Source: Sphaerisporangium album (GTDB taxonomy: Bacteria; Actinomycetota; Actinomycetes; Streptosporangiales; Streptosporangiaceae). Taken from it: DNA of 64,000 nt. The position numbers and the translations under genes were made by a program. Where the stretch lies: contig NZ_QOIL01000005.1 of NCBI RefSeq assembly GCF_003323745.1, forward strand, positions 124,001-188,000, written 5' to 3'. The notes under the pieces are model-generated. The model did no database searches and was not told the origin of the DNA. It worked only from the letters and a program-made list of their open reading frames with translations. Positions 16,472-25,327 of the stretch are shown here, in pieces; the first letter of the stretch is position 1; every line of letters starts with the position of its first letter.

Positions 16472-17974
16472 ATGAATTCCCTGAACATCGCGGCGCGGTT
16501 CCTCGACAGGAACGACGGCGACAGGACCGCGCTCATCACCCCATCGGGCCGGCTCAGCTACGCGGAGCTGCGGTCGCTGGCCGCCAGGACCGGCAACGCG
16601 CTGCGCGCCCTGGGGGTTCGCCGCGGCGACCGCGTGCTGATCTGTCTCAGCGACGGCCCGGAGTTCGTCGCCACGTGGTACGGCGCGCAACTCATCGGCG
16701 CGGTCACCGCCGAGATCTACACCTATCTCCAGCCCAAGGACTACCGCTACTTCCTCGACTACGCCGAGCCCCGTGTCGTCGTCACGGACGCCGCCGCGCT
16801 CGACGGGCTGCGCGCGGCTGGGGCGCGCGGCCTCCTGGTGGACGGCGTGGCGGAACACGAACTCCTGCCCGGCGAGCGCCACTTCGGCTCGATGGTGGGC
16901 GCGCAGGACGACCTGCTGGACCCGGTCCCTGTGGCGCCTGACGACGTGGCCCTGTGGAAGTTCACGACGGGCAGCACAGGCGCGCCACGTGCGTGCGTAC
17001 TGCCCGCCAGGAGCCCGCACGTGAGCTTCGAGGGGTACGGCAGGGGAGTGCTCGGCCTGCGCCAGGACGACGTGGTGCTGCCGGTGCCGAAGCTGTTCTT
17101 CGGCTACGCGCGTGACCTTGCGGCGCTGTTCCCCTTCGGCGTGGGTGCGGCGGGGATCGTCTTTCCCGAGCGGAGCACGGCAGGGCGGATCTTCGAGCTG
17201 ATCGCCGAGCACCGGCCCACGATCCTGGTCAACGTGCCCACCATGATGAGCGCCATGCTGGCCCACCCGGACGCGGCACGCCAGGACCTCAGCTGCGTGC
17301 GCGTGTGCGTCTCGGCGGGCGAGGCTCTTCCGCTCGAGCTGCACCGCAGGTGGCTGGAGACCTTCGGCGTCGAGGTGGCCGACGGGCTGGGCTCCTCCGA
17401 GGCGTACCACATCTATCTGTCCAACCGCCCGGGCGGCAGCCGTGCCGGCACCCTCGGCACCGCGGTGCCCGGCTACCGTCTGCGGGTCGTGGACGAGCAT
17501 GGCGGGCCGGTGCTGGATGGGGAGGTGGGCCGCCTGGAGATCACGGGTGAGACGGTGGCGCTGGAGTATTGGCAGGACCCGGTCAAGTCGGCGGCCACGT
17601 TCGTGGCCCCGCAGACCGTGCGCTCGGGCGACCTGGTGAGCAGGGACGCCGACGGTTTCTTTGTCTATCACGGCCGCGTTGACGACCTGCTGAAGGTGGG
17701 TGGCGTGTGGGTGGCGCCCGCCGAGATCGAGAACTGCCTGCGCGGCCATCCGGCGGTGGCCGACTGCGCGGTGGTGGGCTACCGCGCGGATGGGCTGGTC
17801 CTGCCCCGTGCCTACGTGGTGGCCGGAGCACCACTGACGGCGCAGGAGGTGAAGGACTACGTGCGGGCGCGGCTGGCGCCGCACAAGTATCCGAGGGATG
17901 TGATGTTCGTGGACGCGTTGCCGCAGACCGCCTCCGGAAAGGTGGACAGGCGAGTCCTGGAGGCGGCGGTATGA
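16472..17974 (+). CDS. Aryl-acid AMP ligase, benzoate-CoA ligase family (likely anthranilate-activating)
   Basis: The 500-residue adenylate-forming enzyme has the P-loop TTGSTGAPRA (Arg where Lys is usual), GSSEAYHIY (A5-like), the RSGDL hinge region, GRVDDLLKVGG and the C-terminal ASGKVDRR with the catalytic lysine. The arrangement matches the benzoate-CoA ligase group, which activates benzoate, aminobenzoate or hydroxybenzoate as acyl-AMP and then as CoA or carrier-protein thioester. It overlaps the tryptophan dioxygenase gene by four bases (ATGA) and lies in the kynurenine operon, so anthranilate or a derivative is the likely substrate. AGGAGG precedes ATG 16472. Confidence 0.85.
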   Translation: MNSLNIAARFLDRNDGDRTALITPSGRLSYAELRSLAARTGNALRALGVRRGDRVLICLSDGPEFVATWYGAQLIGAVTAEIYTYLQPKDYRYFLDYAEPRVVVTDAAALDGLRAAGARGLLVDGVAEHELLPGERHFGSMVGAQDDLLDPVPVAPDDVALWKFTTGSTGAPRACVLPARSPHVSFEGYGRGVLGLRQDDVVLPVPKLFFGYARDLAALFPFGVGAAGIVFPERSTAGRIFELIAEHRPTILVNVPTMMSAMLAHPDAARQDLSCVRVCVSAGEALPLELHRRWLETFGVEVADGLGSSEAYHIYLSNRPGGSRAGTLGTAVPGYRLRVVDEHGGPVLDGEVGRLEITGETVALEYWQDPVKSAATFVAPQTVRSGDLVSRDADGFFVYHGRVDDLLKVGGVWVAPAEIENCLRGHPAVADCAVVGYRADGLVLPRAYVVAGAPLTAQEVKDYVRARLAPHKYPRDVMFVDALPQTASGKVDRRVLEAAV

Positions 17975-18771
17975 ACGGCGCCGCGCTGGCTCAGGAAACA
18001 CGCCTGACCTACGCCTCCTACCTCGAGCTCGGCCTGTTGCTCGACATCCAGCGGCCGCGCTCGCGCGCGCACGACGAGACGATGTTCATCATCGTGCACC
18101 AGGTCTACGAACTGTGGTTCAAGCTGCTGCTACACGAGCTGACCTACCTGCAGGAGCGCCTCGAGGCCGGCGACAGCGACTCCGCGCTGCACACGCTGCG
18201 TCGTTGCGTGGCCGTGCTTCAGGTGGCCGTCGACCAGTTGGACGTCATCGACACGCTGACGCCCGCGCAGTTCGCCGGTTTCCGCGACAGCCTGGGCTCC
18301 GCGAGCGGCGCGCAGTCCGCGCAGTTCCGCGAGCTGGAGGCAGTGCTGGGAGCGCGTGACCGCATCGTGCTCGAGAACTACGAGGAGGGCTGCGCCGAAC
18401 GGCTGCGCATCGAGGCCGCCATGAACAGGCCGTCCGTGCTCGACTCGTTCCTCTGCTACGTGTCGCTGCAGGGCTACCCCGTTCCCGCCGAGGTGCTGCG
18501 CAGGAATCCCGCCCTGCCCTTCGAGGCCACCCAGCCGGTGCGTGAGGTGCTCGCGCGGGTCAACCACGACGACCTGGTGCCTGCCCAGGTCGCGGAGGGC
18601 CTGCTCGACCTGGACCGGCTGCTGCAGGAATGGCGCCACCGGCACATCAAGATAGTGCAGCGCATGATCGGGGCCAGTCGCGGCACCGGCGGCACCTCCG
18701 GCGCCGACCACCTGCGCGCCACCTGCGCCACCCCGGCCTTCCCCGTGTTGTGGGAGGTGCGTGGCGCATGA
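17971..18771 (+). CDS. kynA: Tryptophan 2,3-dioxygenase
   Basis: The 266-residue heme enzyme opens the indole ring of tryptophan to give N-formylkynurenine. Diagnostic segments are FIIVHQVYELWFKLLLHEL near residue 40 (substrate-site His and Glu region) and WRHRHIKIVQRMIG followed by GTGGTSGADHLR near the C terminus, where the axial heme histidine sits. Length and motif order fit bacterial enzymes. Its start overlaps the ligase stop and its stop overlaps the kynureninase start (ATGA at both), showing a tightly coupled operon. A dioxygenase within a biosynthetic block indicates pathway supply rather than tryptophan catabolism. Confidence 0.95.
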   Translation: MNGAALAQETRLTYASYLELGLLLDIQRPRSRAHDETMFIIVHQVYELWFKLLLHELTYLQERLEAGDSDSALHTLRRCVAVLQVAVDQLDVIDTLTPAQFAGFRDSLGSASGAQSAQFRELEAVLGARDRIVLENYEEGCAERLRIEAAMNRPSVLDSFLCYVSLQGYPVPAEVLRRNPALPFEATQPVREVLARVNHDDLVPAQVAEGLLDLDRLLQEWRHRHIKIVQRMIGASRGTGGTSGADHLRATCATPAFPVLWEVRGA

Positions 18772-19979
18772 CGGGCGACCTGGCCGCGTATCTCGCGCCG
18801 CACTACACGATGTTCCGCGTCTCAGAACGCCTGCTGCTCACCGGCCATTCGCACCAGGCCTGGCCAGACGTCGCGCTCGACGGTCAGCTGGAGGCGTTCC
18901 ATGACGCCGCGCTCGGCGTGGACGCCAAGTGGGGTCGGGCCATGGACAAGGCGGAGGAGGTGCGGGCAGGCTTCCGGCGCGTGCTCGACGACCCCGCCGC
19001 CGATCTGGCCCTGGGCTCCAGCACCCACGAGCTGGTGATCCGCTTCCTGTCCTCGCTGCCGCTCGGCGACCGGCCCAGGCTGGTGACCTCCGACGGCGAG
19101 TTCCACACGCTCCGCCGCCAGCTCGACCGGCTGGCGGAGGAAGGGCTGGAGGTGGTGCGCGTGCCCGCGGAGCCTGCCGGCTCCCTGTCCGCACGGCTGG
19201 CGGAGGCGGTCGACGACAGGACCGCCGCCGTGCTGGTCTCCGCGGTGATGTACGAGACCGCCGCGATCGTGCCGGAGCTCGAAGCGCTGGCGGACGCGTG
19301 TGACCGCAGGGGCGCGCAGCTGCTCGTCGACGCCTACCACGCGCTCGGCGTCGTCCCCTTCTCCGCCGCGGCGATCCCCTCCGCGTGGGTCGTCGGCGGC
19401 GGGTACAAGTACCTCCAGCTCGGCGAGGGAAACTGCTTCCTGCGGGTCCCGCCGCACGCCGCGCGGTTCCGCCCGGTGATCACCGGCTGGTTCGCCGAGT
19501 TCGCCGACCTGGCCGCGGAGACGGGGCCGGACGCGGTGGCCTATCCGCCGGGTGCGCAGGCCTTCTCCGGGGCCACCTACGACCCGACCAGCCACTACCG
19601 CGCGGCACGCGTGTTCGGCTTCTTCGCCGAGCACGGCCTGACGCCCGACCTGCTGCGCCTGGTCTCCCAGCGCCAGCTCGCCAGGCTGTGCGCGCGTTTC
19701 GACGCCATGGACACCGGCGGACTGATCAGCAGGGACACCGGCACGCCGCTGGCGGGCGTCGCGGGTTTCCTCGCGCTTCGATCACCGCACGCGGCGCGGC
19801 TGCGTGATGGGCTGACCGCGCGGGGCGTGCTTGCCGACAGCCGCGGCCACATGCTGCGGCTCGGCCCCGCGCCGTACCTGTCGGACGATCAGCTCGACGC
19901 CGCGATGGACGCGCTGGAGGCCGAGCTGGCCGCCATGCGCGCGAACCGGCCCATCCCCCGGATCAGCGGTGCAGCCTGA
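18768..19979 (+). CDS. kynU: Kynureninase-like PLP enzyme
   Basis: The 403-residue fold-type I PLP enzyme has the cofactor-binding LLVDAYHALGVVPF and the lysine segment GGGYKYLQLGEGNCFL of kynureninases and related class V aminotransferase-fold proteins. It would cleave kynurenine to anthranilate and alanine. With the dioxygenase and formamidase it completes tryptophan-to-anthranilate conversion, and the adjacent ligase would activate the product. No kynurenine 3-monooxygenase of the usual family is seen, so anthranilate rather than 3-hydroxyanthranilate is the expected direct product. The start overlaps the upstream stop codon by four bases. The 3' end overlaps the opposite-strand pseudogene by 17 bp. 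Confidence 0.85.
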   Translation: MTGDLAAYLAPHYTMFRVSERLLLTGHSHQAWPDVALDGQLEAFHDAALGVDAKWGRAMDKAEEVRAGFRRVLDDPAADLALGSSTHELVIRFLSSLPLGDRPRLVTSDGEFHTLRRQLDRLAEEGLEVVRVPAEPAGSLSARLAEAVDDRTAAVLVSAVMYETAAIVPELEALADACDRRGAQLLVDAYHALGVVPFSAAAIPSAWVVGGGYKYLQLGEGNCFLRVPPHAARFRPVITGWFAEFADLAAETGPDAVAYPPGAQAFSGATYDPTSHYRAARVFGFFAEHGLTPDLLRLVSQRQLARLCARFDAMDTGGLISRDTGTPLAGVAGFLALRSPHAARLRDGLTARGVLADSRGHMLRLGPAPYLSDDQLDAAMDALEAELAAMRANRPIPRISGAA

Positions 19980-20986
19980 GCGGGGCCACCTTCTCCAGAT
20001 CGGCGGCCGCGTAGTCGCGGCCCGCCGAGGCCGCGCTGAGCGACTCCACGGCCAGACTGTGGTCGGGGCTGCCGCCCGGGTCGCGGAAGCCCGTGCCGAT
20101 CGCGTACGCGTTGTACTCGTCCAGCAGCTTCTGCGCCTCGGCGGCCGCCTCGGTGAAGCGCGCCACCGGATCGGCGCCGCGCGCCGGCACGTCTTCCATG
20201 GCGCGCGTCATGACGTCGCTCGGCGAAGGCCCGGAAGGTGTCGGCCCAGTCGGGGATCTTGCCGGTGTACAGGTAGTGGCCGCGGGCGTGCAGCCGCCGC
20301 CACCACTCCGCCCAGGCGAGCATCTCGTCCGAGGCCAGGTAGGCGATGCCGGCCCGACCTGCCGTAGCCGTTGTCCACCAGGAGCCCGCCCTGTGCCGCC
20401 GGCGCCTGCTGGAAGATCCCGTGGTTGGCCCAGGTGATGGGGTAGGCGGGGGCGTTGCGGCAGCCGGCGGTCTGCTCGCGGACGGAGTCCACTTCGGCCC
20501 ACGGCTGCGGCGGCTCCGGCACGCCGGCGGCCCGCAGCATGCCCTTGTCGGCCAACAGCAGGCTGGTCGCGCCGCCGGACGGCATCGACGTGAGGTCGCC
20601 GTCGCAGGGGTAGTACTCGCGGAAGGCCGGGAGGAGGTCGTCGATCACCACCGGCTCGCCGAGGATCTCCTGACGATCGCCGATCGCCTGCTGGAGCGAG
20701 GTGAACACCGGCGTCCCGTCGGGCCCGACGAGGTCGCGGGCGGCCTGGCCTATGGAGAAGTGGTACTCGGCCACCATGGGCGGCTGCCTGCTGGCCGCCG
20801 CCCGTGCGACCTGGAGGGGAAGGTCCAGAAGTCCTTGCCCTGGATGTTCACCTCGTAGTCGGGGTGGGCCTGTTCGAAGTCCCTGCCCTGCTCCCGCCAC
20901 CGGTCCGTCCGGCCGGAGAGGGGCAGGTCCGGCACCCAGACATCGAGAACGATCTTTTTCTCATGTGAGCCCGGACCTCCCCACAC
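19963..20986 (-). pseudogene. Broken second copy of the solute-binding-protein homologue
   Basis: The minus strand encodes a relative of the protein at 321-1745 in pieces. KIVLDVWVPDL and NIQGKDFW lie in one frame. The central part, with FTSLQQAIGDRQEILGEPVV and SMPSGGATSLLL, lies in a second frame, and the region LYTGKIPDWADTFRAF in another. The tail AQKLLDEYNAYAIGTGF lies in yet another. At least three frame changes are needed. About 140 residues that lie between FADQ and DVMTRA in the intact copy are absent, the two ends being joined at about 20210. The N-terminal start is also unclear (only GTG at 20986). It too lacks a signal peptide, which supports a cytoplasmic role for the intact copy. 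Confidence 0.8.
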
Positions 20987-21151
20987 CGTGTACTCGCGCT
21001 ACCGCGCCACGGACGGCGGCTCGGCGGGGTGGCCGCGCGGCAGCGGCAGTGCCGTCGGGCTGTAGGCGCCGGCCTCCACCTCGTCTACCAGCTCGCTTGC
21101 GCGCGGAATATCCGTGATGATCTCTACGGATCTATTCTGGATCGCTGTCTC

Positions 21152-22498
21152 TCAACGCCCGACGCCCAGGTAGGCATAGCCCAGGCGACGCAACTCGGCG
21201 ATCTTCTCCTTGCTGTAATAGGCCCGCCCGTCCAGCACCAGGCACGAGTCCGCCACCGGCAGCGCGGCGAAGTCGATGGACGCGAACTCCTCGTGCAGGG
21301 CCATGACGGCGACGCAGTCGGCGCCGTGGACGGCCTCCTCCAGGGTCTCGGCCGGGGTGATGCCGAACAGTGCCTCGGCCTGGAAGGGATCCACCAGCGG
21401 GTCGTGCAGCCGCACCGTGGCCCCGGCCTTCTCCAAGGCTGTGACGACGCCCTCGACCGGGGTGGCGCGCAGGTCGCCGGTGTTGTTCTTGAACGCCGCC
21501 CCCAGCACCGCGACCGTGCACCGCGCCGGGTCCTTGCCCTGGCGCGCCAGCGCGTCGATGATCAGCTGGGCGGTGTGCTCGGGCATGCCGAGATTGACCT
21601 TGCGGCCGATCGCGGGCGTGAACAGCTCCACGCCGCGCTCGCGGGCCGAGCGCCACACCATCCACGGGTCCTTGACCAGACAAGAGCCACCGACGCCCAC
21701 GCTGGGCAGCAGGATGTTCACCTTGCCGTTGCCCTTGCTGATCGTGTTGGCGGCCCCGATCACGTCGAGGACGTCCACGTCGAACGCGGCACAGAACTTG
21801 GCCAGTTCGTTGGCCAGCGCGATGTTGAGGTCGATCCACCAGTTGTCGGCCAGTTTGATGATCTCCGCGGCCTCGGGAGAGTCCACCTTGATCACCTCCA
21901 CGCCGAGTGCCTGCCGCCAGAACAGTGCCGCGTCCTGCGTGCTGTCGGCGTCCATGCCGCCGACCACGATGGGCAGCGACCGCAGCTCGCGCAGCGCCGT
22001 CCCCTCGGCGAACCGCTCCGGTGTGAAGGCCAGGCCGAAGTCCGCGCCGCAGACGAGTCCGCCGCGCTCCAGCAGCGGACGTACGAAGTCGCGCGTCGTG
22101 CCCGGCGGCACGGTGCTCTTGACCAGTACGAGCTGCCCGGCGCGCAGGTGGCGGCTAAGCTCCCCGCAGGCCTGGGCGAGCTGGGTCTCCACCACGGAAC
22201 CGTCGCTCCTGATCGGGGTGCCGACCGCGAGCAGCACGACGTCGGCTGCCTGGATCTGGGAGTAGTCAGTGGTCAGCCGGAGCCGCCCGTCCACGATGCC
22301 GGCCTGGAGCAGGGGCGCCAGCCCGTCCTCCTGATAGCGGCAGTGGCCCTCCGTCAGCTCTTCGATCAGTTGAGCGTTCGTGTCGACCCCCGTCACGTCC
22401 CAGCCGCGCTCCGCGATGACGGCCGCGTAACAGGAGCCCACATAGCCTAGGCCGATGACCGCGACTTTTGGGCGCTTATTTTCCTGCAGGCATCGCAT
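21152..22498 (-). CDS. ugd: UDP-glucose 6-dehydrogenase
   Basis: The 448-residue enzyme has VAVIGLGYVGSCYA (NAD-binding) at the N terminus, the ALANELAKFC helix, the catalytic cysteine in VGVGGSCLVKDPW, and the C-terminal UDP-binding domain with AFKNNTGDLRATP. It oxidises UDP-glucose to UDP-glucuronate in two NAD-dependent steps. With the decarboxylase-like SDR at 3338 it would lead to a UDP-pentose. ATG 22498 is chosen because GGGGAG lies five bases upstream; the open frame extends to 23122 but that region is the divergent promoter and the next gene. Two cluster boxes face this gene. Confidence 0.9.
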   Translation of the reverse strand: MRCLQENKRPKVAVIGLGYVGSCYAAVIAERGWDVTGVDTNAQLIEELTEGHCRYQEDGLAPLLQAGIVDGRLRLTTDYSQIQAADVVLLAVGTPIRSDGSVVETQLAQACGELSRHLRAGQLVLVKSTVPPGTTRDFVRPLLERGGLVCGADFGLAFTPERFAEGTALRELRSLPIVVGGMDADSTQDAALFWRQALGVEVIKVDSPEAAEIIKLADNWWIDLNIALANELAKFCAAFDVDVLDVIGAANTISKGNGKVNILLPSVGVGGSCLVKDPWMVWRSARERGVELFTPAIGRKVNLGMPEHTAQLIIDALARQGKDPARCTVAVLGAAFKNNTGDLRATPVEGVVTALEKAGATVRLHDPLVDPFQAEALFGITPAETLEEAVHGADCVAVMALHEEFASIDFAALPVADSCLVLDGRAYYSKEKIAELRRLGYAYLGVGR

Positions 22499-22574
22499 AA
22501 ATGCTCCCCAACGACGTGCGTCCACAACCTGGTCGATTCCCTGGTTGCCAGCACAGCGCAGTTCCCGGCGGGCC

Positions 22575-22644
22575 GCATCTTTCGCGTTGCGCGGCAGGGC
22601 CGCATCTTTCGCCGTGCGCGGCCGGGCCGCAATACAGGAGATGC
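22575..22644. promoter_or_regulatory. Three cluster boxes at 27-bp spacing in a divergent promoter
   Basis: Minus-strand boxes GCAACGCGAAAGATGC (22575-22590) and GCACGGCGAAAGATGC (22602-22617) face the UDP-glucose dehydrogenase gene. The plus-strand box GCAATACAGGAGATGC (22629-22644) faces the RfbH-type gene 57 bp away. Box starts are exactly 27 bp apart. Confidence 0.6.
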
Positions 22645-22700
22645 ATCTGAAACGGCGGTGCCCGATCCTGTGGAGTGGTGCATCGACGAAGGGGCCGGAG

Positions 22701-24005
22701 ATGAATGTACACAAGGCGTTGATCCTCGACGAGGTGCGCAAGTACCATGACGACGTCGCGCCCACCGGCGAGTTCGAGCCGGGCGTCACCGAGATCTGGC
22801 CGACCGGGGCGGTGCATGACGTCGAGGACCGGCTGGCACTGGTCGAGGCGGCTCTCGAACTACGCGTCGCGGGCGGGACCAGGGCCAGGAAATTCGAGTC
22901 GGTCTTCGCCCGCAAGATGAAGCGGCGCAAGGCGCTGCTCACGAACTCGGGCTCGTCGGCCAACCTGCTCGCCCTTTCGGCGCTGACGTCGCACCGCCTC
23001 GAGGACGCCCGGCTGCGGCCGGGGGACGAGGTGGTCACGGTGGCGGCGGCCTTCCCGACGACGGTGAACCCGATCCTGCAGAACGGCCTGGTGCCGGTCT
23101 TCGTGGACGTGGAGCTCGGCACCTACAACCCCACTGTGGACATGGTCGCTCAGGCGATCGGGCCGAAGACCAAGGCCATCATGATCGCCCACACGGTCGG
23201 CAACCCGTTCCCGGTGGCCGAGATGGCCGAGCTGGCGGCCGAGCACGAGCTGTTCCTCATCGAGGACAGCTGCGACGCCGTCGGGTCCACCTATGACGGC
23301 GAGCCGGTCGGCACCTTCGGTGACCTCACCACCGTGAGCTTCTACCCTGCCCACCACATGACAATGGGCGAGGGCGGCTGCGTGCTGACCTCGAACCTGC
23401 TGCTGGCACGCATCGTCGAGTCGCTGCGCGACTGGGGCCGGGACTGCTGGTGCGAGCCAGGGGAGAGCAACACCTGCCTCAAGCGCTTCAGCTACCAGAT
23501 GGGCACGCTGCCGCACGGCTACGACCACAAGTACATCTACTCGCACGTCGGCTACAACCTCAAGATCACAGAGCTGCAGGCGGCGCTCGGCCTCAGTCAG
23601 CTCGACAAGCTCGACGGCTTCTGCGCCGCCCGGCGGCACAACTGGCGCCGGCTGCGCGAAGGGCTCGACGGCGTGCCCCACCTGCTCCTCCCCGAGGCCA
23701 CCCCGCGCAGCGACCCGAGCTGGTACGGCTTCGTCGTCACGGTGGATCCGCAGGCGCCGTTCAGCTCCAAGGAACTGGTGGAATTCCTGGAAGACAGGAA
23801 GATCGGCACCCGCCGGCTGTTCGGGGGCAACCTGCTTCGGCACCCTGCGTACGCCGACCAGAATCACCGGGTCGTCGGCGAGCTGACCAACACCGACATC
23901 ATCACCACCCAGACGTTCCACATCGGCGTTTATCCGGGCCTGTCCGACCAGATGATCGACTACGTCGTGGCGTCCTTCAAGGAATTCGTCGGCGCTCGCG
24001 GCTGA
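22701..24005 (+). CDS. rfbH: NDP-4-keto-6-deoxysugar 3-dehydrase, RfbH/DdhC (E1)/SpnQ type, PMP and [2Fe-2S] dependent
   Basis: The 434-residue protein belongs to the DegT/StrS fold but has His218 in place of the PLP-binding lysine (SFYPAHHMTMGEGG), the hallmark of C-3 deoxygenases. Cysteines at 191, 249, 251 and 259 give the C-X57-C-X1-C-X7-C pattern of the E1 [2Fe-2S] cluster. With a reductase it removes the 3-hydroxyl of a 4-keto sugar nucleotide. No dedicated ferredoxin reductase (E3) is in the window, so, as proposed for SpnQ, cellular redox partners may serve. ATG 22701 follows AAGGGG; the upstream open frame to 22455 overlaps the promoter boxes and was rejected. Confidence 0.9.
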   Translation: MNVHKALILDEVRKYHDDVAPTGEFEPGVTEIWPTGAVHDVEDRLALVEAALELRVAGGTRARKFESVFARKMKRRKALLTNSGSSANLLALSALTSHRLEDARLRPGDEVVTVAAAFPTTVNPILQNGLVPVFVDVELGTYNPTVDMVAQAIGPKTKAIMIAHTVGNPFPVAEMAELAAEHELFLIEDSCDAVGSTYDGEPVGTFGDLTTVSFYPAHHMTMGEGGCVLTSNLLLARIVESLRDWGRDCWCEPGESNTCLKRFSYQMGTLPHGYDHKYIYSHVGYNLKITELQAALGLSQLDKLDGFCAARRHNWRRLREGLDGVPHLLLPEATPRSDPSWYGFVVTVDPQAPFSSKELVEFLEDRKIGTRRLFGGNLLRHPAYADQNHRVVGELTNTDIITTQTFHIGVYPGLSDQMIDYVVASFKEFVGARG

Positions 24006-24140
24006 TCCCGTCCCGACAGCCGGGCCGCAAGGCCCGGCGACCGTTGTGAGATTGGAGCGTTCCGGGTCGCCGCGGGAAATTCCCGGCCTTCACGGCAAAA
24101 ACCGAGAAGGCGTTCTCCCCATGGGCCGGACAATCGAATT

Positions 24141-25175
24141 ATGAAGGCACTGGTATTGTCCGGCGGGTCCGGCACCCGGCTGCGGCCCTTTAGCTATTCG
24201 ATGCCGAAACAGCTCATCCCCATCGCCAACCGGCCGGTGCTCGAGCACGTGCTGATGAACATCCGCGACCTGGGCGTGACCGAGATCGGCGTCATCGTCG
24301 GGTCCTGGGCGGCGGAGATAGCCGCGGTGATCGGGGACGGCTCGTCGCTGGGGGTGCGCGTCACGTACATCCAGCAGGGCGCTCCCTTGGGGCTGGCGCA
24401 CGCCGTGCGGCTCGCGCGCGGGTTCCTGGGCGAGGATGACTTCGTGATGTACCTCGGCGACATCATGTTGCCCGACGGGGTCGCCGAGATCGCCGCGGAC
24501 TTCCGCGCCAGGCGGCCGGCCGCGCACGTGGTGGCGCAGCGGGTGCCGGATCCGCGGGCGTTCGGCGTCGTGGAGCTCGGGGTGGACGGGGCCGTTCGGC
24601 GGCTGGTCGAGAAGCCCCGGTGGCCGCGCAGCGATCTCGCCATGGTGGGCGTTTACTTCTTCACCGCCGCCGTCCACGAGGCCGTGGCCGCCATCGCGCC
24701 GAGCCGGCGCGGCGAGCTGGAGATCACCGACGCCGTCCAGTGGCTGGTCTCCCGCGGGCGGCCGGTCAGGGCCACCGAGTACCGGGGGTTCTGGAAGGAC
24801 ACCGGCAGGCCCGACGACGTGCTCGAATGCAACCGGCGGCTGCTCGGCGAGCTCGGCGGCCGGGTCGAACTCGGCCCCATGACACGCCTCGTGCGGTCGC
24901 GGATCGACGGGCCCGTGATCGTCGGTGCGAACACGCTGATCGAGGACTGCATCATCGGGCCCAACGTGTCCATCGGGCGCGACTGCGTGCTGCGCGGGAC
25001 GCGGCTGAGCGACTCCATCGTGCTGGACGGGGCGTCGATCCTGGAAGTTCCCGGAATGTCTGGCTCGATCGTCGGGCGCTCGGCCGTCATCGAGCCGGCC
25101 GGCTCGGAGGCGGCTCGTTACCGGCTGCTGGTCGGTGACAACACGCGAGTGGAGATCGCGCCCGCGGCCCGGTAG
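24141..25175 (+). CDS. rmlA: Glucose-1-phosphate nucleotidylyltransferase, long RmlA/StrD type
   Basis: The 344-residue enzyme has the nucleotide-binding LSGGSGTRLRPFSYSMPKQL, the VMYLGDIML metal/substrate segment, VEKPRWPRSDLAMVGVYFF and a C-terminal left-handed beta-helix region (PVIVGANTLIEDCIIGPNVS). It belongs to the long glucose-1-phosphate thymidylyltransferase group common in antibiotic clusters and gives dTDP- or UDP-glucose as the entry point to cluster sugars. No 4,6-dehydratase is in the window. ATG 24141 has no clear Shine-Dalgarno site. It ends before a strong terminator shared with the convergent NTF2-fold gene. Confidence 0.9.
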   Translation: MKALVLSGGSGTRLRPFSYSMPKQLIPIANRPVLEHVLMNIRDLGVTEIGVIVGSWAAEIAAVIGDGSSLGVRVTYIQQGAPLGLAHAVRLARGFLGEDDFVMYLGDIMLPDGVAEIAADFRARRPAAHVVAQRVPDPRAFGVVELGVDGAVRRLVEKPRWPRSDLAMVGVYFFTAAVHEAVAAIAPSRRGELEITDAVQWLVSRGRPVRATEYRGFWKDTGRPDDVLECNRRLLGELGGRVELGPMTRLVRSRIDGPVIVGANTLIEDCIIGPNVSIGRDCVLRGTRLSDSIVLDGASILEVPGMSGSIVGRSAVIEPAGSEAARYRLLVGDNTRVEIAPAAR

Positions 25176-25261
25176 CCGGCCTGGCCGGCACGCCACGGCG
25201 AACCGGCGTGCCGGCAGGACGACGCCGCGCGCTTCGCTGCGGCGGCGGACAGGCGCCTGAA

Positions 25262-25301
25262 ACGCGACAACCGACCGGCGGCGGCCGGTCGGTTGTCGCG
25301 T
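25262..25301. terminator. Bidirectional hairpin terminator
   Basis: Perfect 18-base arms (ACGCGACAACCGACCGGC and its complement) enclose a four-base GGCG loop, between the convergent genes ending at 25175 and 25328. Confidence 0.9.
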
Positions 25302-25327
25302 CGAGGCTTAGGACGTCGGGTGCCGTC

